Source: Agathobacter sp. (GTDB lineage Bacteria > Bacillota > Clostridia > Lachnospirales > Lachnospiraceae). Taken from it: DNA of 36,302 bases. The stretch lies in contig JALEPP010000139.1 in the NCBI GenBank assembly GCA_022767075.1, positions 1 through 36,302 on the forward strand, given 5' to 3'. Within the stretch, counting starts at the first letter, position 1, and every line of letters starts with the position of its first letter. Below, one piece after another: positions 29,882-36,302 of this stretch. The translations under genes and the position numbers were made by a program. The notes beneath the pieces are model-generated. The model was given only the letters and a program-made list of their open reading frames with translations, had not been told where the DNA came from and searched no databases.

Positions 29882-32860
29882 ATGGACGAGAAAAAGAAAG
29901 AGTACAAAGCTCGCAAAAAGGCCTACAACAAGGCCAGAAGAAAAGCAATCAGACCATGGAAGGGCTTAACCTTCTTAAGTGCTGTTATTGCCATTATCAT
30001 GATTCCGCTTACTGTGGTTTTATCAATGTTTGACAACACAGTAGCTGCTTTCGTTGGGGGAAGCTTCTGGGAATTAAAAAATGAGGATGCAAGTGCACAG
30101 TACTTCATCTCCGATTTTGAAACGGCAGAGGAGATGACCGAGTATGGTATCGAAATCTGTAAACAGGTAGAGGCAGAAGGTGCAGCTCTTCTCTTAAATG
30201 AAAATAACGCCCTTCCCCTTGCAGCAGGATCAAAGGTAAGCTGTTTTTCAGGCTCTTCTGTGAACCTGGTATACGGTGGAACCGGTTCCGGTAACATCGA
30301 TGCTTCTACAGCAGATACGTTAAAGAGTGCCTTGGAGGGCGCAGGTATGGAGGTAAACGGAAGCCTTTGGGATTTCTATAATTCAGAGGAGGCTGCTCCA
30401 TACGCAAGATTTGATGGAGACTTTACAAGCAGTGCAAAGGTTGGAGAGGTGCCATGGGATGCTTATCCACAGGAGGTACTTGACTCTGTAGCAAGCTATG
30501 GAGATGCTGCAATCGTTACCTTTTCCCGTGTAGGTGGAGAGGGAGCCGATCTTGAGTATGCGGATACCAACTACCTTGCATTAAATGAAGATGAGAAGGA
30601 CATGATGGCAAACCTTGCTTCTATGAAAGCAGATGGAACCATCGGAAAAATCATTGTATTAATCAACACAGCAAACCCACTTCAGGTGGATTTCTTAAAG
30701 AATAATGAGTACGGTGTGGACGCTTGTCTTTGGATTGGAGATGTAGGTATCAGCGGAATCAATGCTGTTGCAGAGATCCTCGCAGGAACCATCAATCCAT
30801 CCGGTAGTCTTGTAGATACTTACTGCTATGACAACTACTCCGCTCCTGCAATGGCCAACTTTGTTCCAACTACCTACGAAGGATACGAAGAGGGAATCAT
30901 TCCTGACAATGCAAAGTCCTATATGATTTACCAGGAAGGTATCTATGTAGGCTACAAATACTATGAGACCAGATACGAAGACTATGTAATGGGAACCGGA
31001 AATGCAGGTTCTTACGCATACGGGGATGAGGTTGCGTTCCCATTTGGATACGGACTTAGTTATACCGAGTTTGCTTACAGCGATATGGAAGTAAACTACA
31101 ATGCAGCAAACGACCAGTTTGAGGTAAAGGTAACCGTAACCAACACCGGAGATACCTATTCAGGAAAAGAGACCGTTCAGGTGTACAGCCAGTCTCCATA
31201 CACTACTTACGATGTAGAGAACAAGGTGGAGAAACCATCGGTAGCACTCTGTGGTTTTGCAAAGACAGACATCCTTGCTCCTGGGGAGTCTCAGGATGTA
31301 ACCGTAATCGTAGAGAAGAGAGATTTGGCTTCCTTTGATGCGTACGGTGCCGGAACCTACATTTTGGATGAAGGTGACTACTACTTAACCGTAGCAACCG
31401 ATGCTCACAATGCAGTGAACAACACTCTTGCAGCAAAAGGATATACAACTGAGACCTCTGAGGGACGTATGGATGCCGATGGTGATGCAGCCCTTGCTTA
31501 CAAGTGGACACAGGATAGCTTTGATGCTACTACCTACAGCACTTCCGTAAACGGAACGCAGATTACGGCTCAGCTCACTCAGTCAGACCTGAACCTTTAT
31601 GAAGGAAATGGCGGACAGTCCGTAACCTACCTTACCAGAAATGACTGGATGGGAACCTATCCAACTGAGATTACACAGTTAGCATTAACGGAGCAGTTAA
31701 TCAAAAATCTTCAGGATATCCAGTATGACCCTGCTGACTATGAAGCAGTGGAAATGCCTACCCTTGGGGCAGACAATGGTCTGAAGCTCATTGATATGTA
31801 TGGAAAAGAGTACGACGATCCGGATTGGGAGAAGCTTTTAGATCAGCTTACCTTTGATGAAATGGTATCCATGATTGGTGATTCCTTCCACTGGACCATG
31901 CCAATGGAATCGGTACAGGCACCGGGAACCCGTGAGGAGAACGGACCACAGGGACTTACCGCATCCCTTCTTGGATCGGATAAGACTCAGCTGAAGGCAA
32001 CTGCCTTTACCTCTGAGGACGTGATGGCTGCCACCTTCAACGTAGACCTTATGACTGAGGTTGGTAAGGTAATTGGAAACAACTGCTTACATGCAAACAT
32101 TGCCTGCCTCTACGGACCGGGTAACAATATTCACAGAACTCCATATGGTGGACGTAACTTTGAGTACTATAGTGAGGATGGCTTCCTTTCCGGAAAAATC
32201 AGCCAGTACGAGGTTGCCGCTATCCAGGCTAAGGGTGTAGACGTGGTAATGAAGCACTTTGCTCTTAATGACTGTGAACAGGATCGTATCGGTCTTGGAG
32301 TATGGTTAGGAGAGCAGGCTGCTCGTGAGATTTACTTAAAAGCATTCCAGGCTCCATTTGAGTATGGGGATGCCAACGGTGTCATGATGGCTTACACCCG
32401 TTGGGGAACCCAGTGGTCAGGAGCAAACAAGGGACTTGTAACCGGAATCATGAGAAATGAGTGGGGCAGCAACGGAAAGAGCATTACCGACAACGTGCTT
32501 ACTACCTATGTAAACGGTGTAGATGGAATCCTGGCAGGAACCTCTTACTATGATGCCATGATGCCATACGTTACCAAACTGCTTCCACAGTACAAGAATG
32601 ATCCTGTTATTGTCAGCGCTATGAAGGAGGCTTGTCACCATAACCTTTATGCATTGGTGAACTCATGTGGTATCAACGGACTTGGAAAAGACACCATCGT
32701 GAAGGCAAAGGGATTAACCGTCATCCTCGTTTGCAGAACCCTTGCCATTGTGTTTAGTGTACTCTTTGTTCTTTCCCTGGTAATGTGGATTGTCAACAAA
32801 AAGAAATTCAACAAATCAGAAATTTGTATCAGCTTTAAGGAGTATAAAGCATCAAGATGA
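29882..32860 (+). CDS. Membrane-anchored GH3 glycosidase, permuted, two membrane helices
   Basis: The 992-residue protein opens with a Lys/Arg-rich cytoplasmic tail (1-28), a helix (about 29-50), a permuted GH3 enzyme (C-type domain with LLLNENNALPL and acid/base candidate E220 in VGGEGAD; Fn3-like part about 405-500; barrel with RNFEYYSEDGF and KHFALND; nucleophile candidate D870 in KSITDNV), then a second helix (about 944-972) and a basic tail. By the positive-inside rule both ends are cytoplasmic and the enzyme faces outside. The nucleophile context TDN differs from the usual SDW or TDW. An in-frame ribosome site AAAAGGAG precedes the ATG by about eight bases. It overlaps the symporter gene by four bases. 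Confidence 0.88.
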   Translation: MDEKKKEYKARKKAYNKARRKAIRPWKGLTFLSAVIAIIMIPLTVVLSMFDNTVAAFVGGSFWELKNEDASAQYFISDFETAEEMTEYGIEICKQVEAEGAALLLNENNALPLAAGSKVSCFSGSSVNLVYGGTGSGNIDASTADTLKSALEGAGMEVNGSLWDFYNSEEAAPYARFDGDFTSSAKVGEVPWDAYPQEVLDSVASYGDAAIVTFSRVGGEGADLEYADTNYLALNEDEKDMMANLASMKADGTIGKIIVLINTANPLQVDFLKNNEYGVDACLWIGDVGISGINAVAEILAGTINPSGSLVDTYCYDNYSAPAMANFVPTTYEGYEEGIIPDNAKSYMIYQEGIYVGYKYYETRYEDYVMGTGNAGSYAYGDEVAFPFGYGLSYTEFAYSDMEVNYNAANDQFEVKVTVTNTGDTYSGKETVQVYSQSPYTTYDVENKVEKPSVALCGFAKTDILAPGESQDVTVIVEKRDLASFDAYGAGTYILDEGDYYLTVATDAHNAVNNTLAAKGYTTETSEGRMDADGDAALAYKWTQDSFDATTYSTSVNGTQITAQLTQSDLNLYEGNGGQSVTYLTRNDWMGTYPTEITQLALTEQLIKNLQDIQYDPADYEAVEMPTLGADNGLKLIDMYGKEYDDPDWEKLLDQLTFDEMVSMIGDSFHWTMPMESVQAPGTREENGPQGLTASLLGSDKTQLKATAFTSEDVMAATFNVDLMTEVGKVIGNNCLHANIACLYGPGNNIHRTPYGGRNFEYYSEDGFLSGKISQYEVAAIQAKGVDVVMKHFALNDCEQDRIGLGVWLGEQAAREIYLKAFQAPFEYGDANGVMMAYTRWGTQWSGANKGLVTGIMRNEWGSNGKSITDNVLTTYVNGVDGILAGTSYYDAMMPYVTKLLPQYKNDPVIVSAMKEACHHNLYALVNSCGINGLGKDTIVKAKGLTVILVCRTLAIVFSVLFVLSLVMWIVNKKKFNKSEICISFKEYKASR

Positions 32861-34368
32861 TGGAAGAAAAAAAGACAACATCTTTAAACAGGGCAAAGCC
32901 ATATCAACTTGTGCTTTTCCCGATGAATAACGGAGCCACCAACGTCTATTACATTTTGACCATGAACTTCATTGCCTATTATGCCAATGGAGTTTTGGGA
33001 TTGGCTCTTATGTTTGCAACAACCATGGTTACGGTCATGCGTCTCTTTGACGCAGTGACCGACCCAATTATCGGTGCGCTCATCGACCGTACCTCCACCA
33101 GATTCGGAAAATTCCGTCCTTACATGGTCCTTGGTAATGTGATTATGATGGTATCCTCCATCCTGCTTTACTTTGGAACCAGAGTGGTAGCAGAGGATAT
33201 GATGTGGCTTCGTTATGTGTGCTTCATCTTATTCTATGCGCTGTATGTAATCGGATATACCTTCCAGACGGCATGTACCCGTTCCGGACAGACCTGTCTT
33301 ACCAACGATCCAAAGCAGAGACCACTTTTTACGGTGTTTAATACGGTAGCAAGCTTAATCGGTATGGGGTTGGTGCAGTTTTTAGCTCCAATCTTAAGTG
33401 GTATGCTGGGTGGATACAACAGTAAGGATTTCTTCAACGTCATGATTCCTCTTGCCATTGTGGTATCCGCAATCTTAACAATCCTTGCGGTTATCGGAAT
33501 CGCAGAGAAGGACCGACCGGAATTCTTCGGCGTAGGCGGATCCGGTGAAAAGGTTCCGTTTAGCGAATATGTGGCAATCTTAAAGGCCAACAAGGAATTG
33601 CAGAGACTTATGGTTGCGGGAGCCGGATGTAAGCTGGCTTTCTCCATTGCGACCAACATGACTGTTCTTTGTATGCTCTACGGAGCCATGATGGGAAATT
33701 ATGGGGGGCTCTATCTGCCGATGATGGTCATTGGATACGTGTTCTCCGTTCCGTTTTTCCTATTGACGGTGAAGACATCTCAGAAGCATGGACAAAAAGC
33801 TTCTCTGGTGAAATATACGACACTTGCTCTTGTGATGTACGTAGGAGTGCTGGTACTGCTTCTATTGTGGAAAAACGGAAACCCAACCTGGAACTTGAGT
33901 CTGTTTCCGTTTAACCTGTATTCCGTTCTGTTTATTGTCTTCTTTGGAGTGGGATATGGCGCTTATTACGCAACAGCAGATATGCCAATTCCGATGGTTG
34001 CAGATTGCTCCGACTACGAGACTTATCGTTCGGGACGATACATTCCGGGAATTATGGGAACTTTATTCTCCCTGGTGGATAAGCTTGTGAGCTCCCTTGG
34101 TTCTACCATTGTAGGTGCTGCTGTGGCTATGATAGGAATCCATACCCTGCCGGACGGCAACACGCCTTATGCTCCGGGCATGCACGGAGTGGTAGTGGTA
34201 CTGTTTTGCGTGGTACCGATGCTGGCGTGGATTGCAACCTTGATTGCCATGAAGGGTTATACCTTAACCGGAGATCGAATGAAGGAGATTCAGGCTGTCA
34301 ATGCAGCCAGAAAAGAAGCTATTGCAGAGGGGATGAGCTTGGAAGAAGCCATGGAGAAATATCAATAA
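32857..34368 (+). CDS. GPH family sugar:cation symporter
   Basis: This is a 503-residue, 12-helix transporter of the glycoside-pentoside-hexuronide family (MelB, XylP, UidB relatives). Signatures are RLFDAVTDPIIGALIDRT in the first cytoplasmic loop, GKFRPYM and the late DCSDYE motif. GPH carriers take up glycosides with Na+ or H+. The ATG lies in the ATGA overlap with the GH3 stop; a second ATG follows directly, and AAGGAG lies 13 bases upstream. Together with the external GH3 and internal GH2 enzymes, it should import the oligosaccharide released or trimmed outside. The exact sugar is not determined. Confidence 0.92.
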   Translation: MMEEKKTTSLNRAKPYQLVLFPMNNGATNVYYILTMNFIAYYANGVLGLALMFATTMVTVMRLFDAVTDPIIGALIDRTSTRFGKFRPYMVLGNVIMMVSSILLYFGTRVVAEDMMWLRYVCFILFYALYVIGYTFQTACTRSGQTCLTNDPKQRPLFTVFNTVASLIGMGLVQFLAPILSGMLGGYNSKDFFNVMIPLAIVVSAILTILAVIGIAEKDRPEFFGVGGSGEKVPFSEYVAILKANKELQRLMVAGAGCKLAFSIATNMTVLCMLYGAMMGNYGGLYLPMMVIGYVFSVPFFLLTVKTSQKHGQKASLVKYTTLALVMYVGVLVLLLLWKNGNPTWNLSLFPFNLYSVLFIVFFGVGYGAYYATADMPIPMVADCSDYETYRSGRYIPGIMGTLFSLVDKLVSSLGSTIVGAAVAMIGIHTLPDGNTPYAPGMHGVVVVLFCVVPMLAWIATLIAMKGYTLTGDRMKEIQAVNAARKEAIAEGMSLEEAMEKYQ

Positions 34369-34450
34369 GAATTTCTACAGATAAATAGGAAAGAAGCAAT
34401 CTCCAAAAAGATGTTCATGATGGAGAGATAAGAAAGCTTGTAAGATATGC

Positions 34451-34487
34451 GAAAAGGACGTTCCCGGGGGAACGTCCTTTTCGTATA
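34451..34487 (+). terminator. Terminator of the sugar operon
   Basis: GAAAAGGACGTTCCC (34451-34465) and GGGAACGTCCTTTTC (34468-34482) form a perfect 15-bp stem, with TTTTC on the plus strand and, symmetrically, on the minus strand. Confidence 0.85.
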
Positions 34488-34635
34488 AGATGTGCATTCT
34501 TTTTATCTGAATGTGTCGTAAAATCCCTAGCTTTAGCTATGGGGATATAAGACACGTCCATCGAATTTACGCAAGTAATTGAAGATGGACAAATATATGT
34601 TTGTATTAGTTTGGAAGCTATAGTATAATATGTGT

Positions 34636-35058
34636 ATGAATACAACATATAAATCTAACAATAATGTCGTCTATTCCTGTAAATACCATGTGGTGTGGTG
34701 TCCTAAATATAGGCGAAAGGTATTAATCAATGGTGTAGATATACGATTGAAGGAACTACTCTTGGAGTATGCTGCAAATCTTTCTGTAGACATTCTGGAA
34801 ATAGAAATAATGCCAGACCATGTACACATACTGATGGAAGTAGACCCACAATTCGGTATCCACAAAGCTGTAAAGTCCTTAAAAGGCTATACTTCCAGGA
34901 TTTTAAGGGAAGAATTTCCGTATCTCAGAACAAAAATACCGACACTCTGGACAAACAGCTATTTCGTATCTACAGTGGGTGGTGCCCCACTGGAAGTCAT
35001 CAAGCAGTATATTGAGAATCAGAAAACCTCGCAACGACAAAAGGATAAACAAGGCTGA
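34636..35058 (+). CDS. tnpA: IS200/IS605 transposase TnpA (Y1 HUH)
   Basis: This is a 140-residue protein of usual length. The HUH metal motif is in PDHVHIL (H62, H64) and the catalytic tyrosine is Y125 in KQYIENQK; HVVWCPKYRR near the start is typical. TnpA cuts and joins single-stranded DNA at the end hairpins. ATG at 34636 chosen; another in-frame ATG lies at 34630. Its TGA overlaps the tnpB ATG (TGATG). Confidence 0.96.
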   Translation: MNTTYKSNNNVVYSCKYHVVWCPKYRRKVLINGVDIRLKELLLEYAANLSVDILEIEIMPDHVHILMEVDPQFGIHKAVKSLKGYTSRILREEFPYLRTKIPTLWTNSYFVSTVGGAPLEVIKQYIENQKTSQRQKDKQG

Positions 35059-36155
35059 TGCAAAAAGGTATCAAATTCAGAATTTACCCGAACAGGGAAC
35101 AGCAAAATTTAATCAATCAGACACTTGGCTGTTGCAGACTAATCTACAACAGAGGACTTGCCATGCGTAATGAAGCCTTTGGGAATGGAAGAAAAATCGG
35201 ATATTCCCAGACTTCCGCAATGCTGACGGAACTTAAAAAAAGTGATGATTTTGCTTTTCTGAAAGTGGTGGATTCCATTGCGTTACAACAATCTCTGCGT
35301 GACCTCGACAGAGGTTTTGTAAACTTTTTTCAGAAACGTGCAGCACATCCGACATTCAAAAGCAAACATAATCGTCACCAGTCCTATAGAACAATAAATC
35401 AGGGGGACAACATCCGTATTGTAGGAAGATACATAAAACTCCCTAAACTTGGATTTGTCAAAATACGTCAGTCTATGGAAGTAGGAAAAATCAATAATGT
35501 AACGATTGAGCATACTCCTACAGGCAAGTATTTTGCGGTTGTTAACGTGGAATTTGAGCCACAGCCAAGACAAAACAATGGAGGTCGTATAGGCATCGAT
35601 GTTGGCATTAAAGAGTTTTACTCAGACAGCAATGGAAATGCCCAACCAAATCCGAAATATCTTGAAAAATCAATGCGTAAACTCATTCGTGAACAGCGTA
35701 AGCTGTCAAGAAAACAGAAAGACTCAAATAACCGCAATAAACAGCGTGTTAAGGTTGCCTTAGTTCACGAAAAGATTACAAATCAGAGAAATGACTTCTT
35801 ACAGAAGCAGTCCACTATGCTGATTCGTGAAAACCAAACAATCTGTATAGAGGAACTGAAAGTGAAGAATATGATGCGTAATCACAAACTGGCACAGCAC
35901 ATCAGTTCTGTATCATGGAGTAAGTTCTTTGATATGCTTGCATATAAGTCTGTCTGGTATGGGAATGATATAATCAAAGTGCCAACTATGTACCCAAGCA
36001 GTCAGACCTGTTCCTGCTGTGGGTATAAAAATCCTCTGGTGAAAAATCTAGCGATTCGTGTATGGGAGTGTCCGGATTGTCATACCATACATAATCGTGA
36101 TACAAATGCAAGTGTAAATATTTTGAATAAAGGACTGCAAATGCAGTCGACATAG
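35058..36155 (+). CDS. tnpB: TnpB RNA-guided nuclease of the IS200/IS605 element
   Basis: The 365-residue protein retains catalytic D181 in RIGIDVGIKEF, E265 in ICIEELKV and D348 in HNRDTNASVN. The zinc ribbon is C318-X2-C321 and C338-X2-C341. It is only distantly related to the tnpB at 2194-3357, so the two elements arrived independently. It is translationally coupled to tnpA. With its omegaRNA it would cut DNA at empty sites and so favour retention of the element. Confidence 0.95.
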   Translation: MQKGIKFRIYPNREQQNLINQTLGCCRLIYNRGLAMRNEAFGNGRKIGYSQTSAMLTELKKSDDFAFLKVVDSIALQQSLRDLDRGFVNFFQKRAAHPTFKSKHNRHQSYRTINQGDNIRIVGRYIKLPKLGFVKIRQSMEVGKINNVTIEHTPTGKYFAVVNVEFEPQPRQNNGGRIGIDVGIKEFYSDSNGNAQPNPKYLEKSMRKLIREQRKLSRKQKDSNNRNKQRVKVALVHEKITNQRNDFLQKQSTMLIRENQTICIEELKVKNMMRNHKLAQHISSVSWSKFFDMLAYKSVWYGNDIIKVPTMYPSSQTCSCCGYKNPLVKNLAIRVWECPDCHTIHNRDTNASVNILNKGLQMQST

Positions 36156-36302
36156 ATATACAAAACTGCACCGTAGGGCATACGGGAACAGTATAATCTA
36201 GCTTGTGGACACTGTGTAAGACGTTGCGATATCGTAAGGTATTAGCCAATGCAGTAGTGGTTGAAACAAGAATCCCCCTGCTTTAGCTGTGGGGAGTGTC
36301 AA
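36156..36302 (+). ncRNA. Presumed omegaRNA scaffold of the second element
   Basis: The non-coding tail after tnpB ends with GTTGAAACAAG and the right-end hairpin (36272-36295). The omegaRNA scaffold of such elements is made here; the guide would begin just past the right end, outside the window. Confidence 0.5.

Larger units (their letters stand above)
34523..36302 (+). mobile_element. IS200/IS605 element with tnpA and tnpB
   Basis: The left end hairpin ATCCC-TAGC-TTTA-GCTA-T-GGGGAT (34523-34546) and the right end hairpin built on ATCCCCCTGC...GCTGTGGGGA (36272-36295) are similar subterminal palindromes, as in single-strand transposons of this family, which lack inverted terminal repeats. 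Both genes are intact. The true right end is at or just past the window edge. The element sits just after the sugar operon terminator. Confidence 0.9.

Overview
The window looks like chromosomal DNA from a gut or rumen Lachnospiraceae-type Firmicute. This is inferred from gene content: a spore-family SpoVAC protein, circularly permuted GH3 beta-glucosidases of the Butyrivibrio/Ruminococcus type, a GPH sugar symporter, strong AGGAGG ribosome sites, a tRNA-Gly without encoded CCA, and IS200/IS605-type elements. The species cannot be fixed from the sequence alone.

Layout. (1) 1-3540 is accessory DNA: a truncated DUF3800 gene, a two-gene unit ending in a macro-domain protein, a gene fragment, and an IS605-type orphan tnpB with its presumed omegaRNA. 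(2) 3586-8334 is housekeeping-like: cardiolipin synthase, an orphan hypB, a DegV lipid-binding protein, and a membrane protein with two CmpB-type halves. (3) 8335-10440 is a scrap island: C-terminal remnants of three genes, a coupled DUF3990 (ADP-ribosyltransferase-like) gene pair that may be a toxin-antitoxin module, a 143-bp-period tandem repeat carrying copies of a tRNA tail, and tRNA-Gly(GCC). (4) 10552-15262 holds a TetR regulator divergent from a two-gene unit: an old-yellow-enzyme/Fe-S/FAD reductase and a family III CoA-transferase, suggesting CoA-linked reduction of an unknown enoate. (5) 15359-19872 holds pyrF and a convergent hybrid sensor kinase. The whole gap between them (16061-16700) is one giant imperfect palindrome. 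(6) 20022-25578 holds a MATE exporter behind two leader terminators, a cytoplasmic GH3 enzyme divergent from an AraC regulator, and a lone SpoVAC.

(7) 25681-34368 is the most coherent functional unit. A LytTR response regulator and AgrC-like kinase are followed by an operon of GH2 glycosidase, GH3 enzyme anchored by a membrane helix at each end, and GPH symporter. Between the two parts lie two 9-bp direct repeats 21 bp apart, a -35/-10 promoter, and a terminator whose loop contains the predicted start site. I infer that the two-component system drives the sugar operon: oligosaccharide is cut outside by the GH3 enzyme, imported by the symporter and finished inside by the GH2 enzyme. (8) 34523-36302 is an IS200/IS605 element with tnpA and tnpB that runs to the window edge.

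The signals most worth following are the 640-bp palindrome, the repeat/promoter-in-terminator arrangement at 27691-27788, the MATE leader, the DUF3990 pair and the tRNA-tail repeats.
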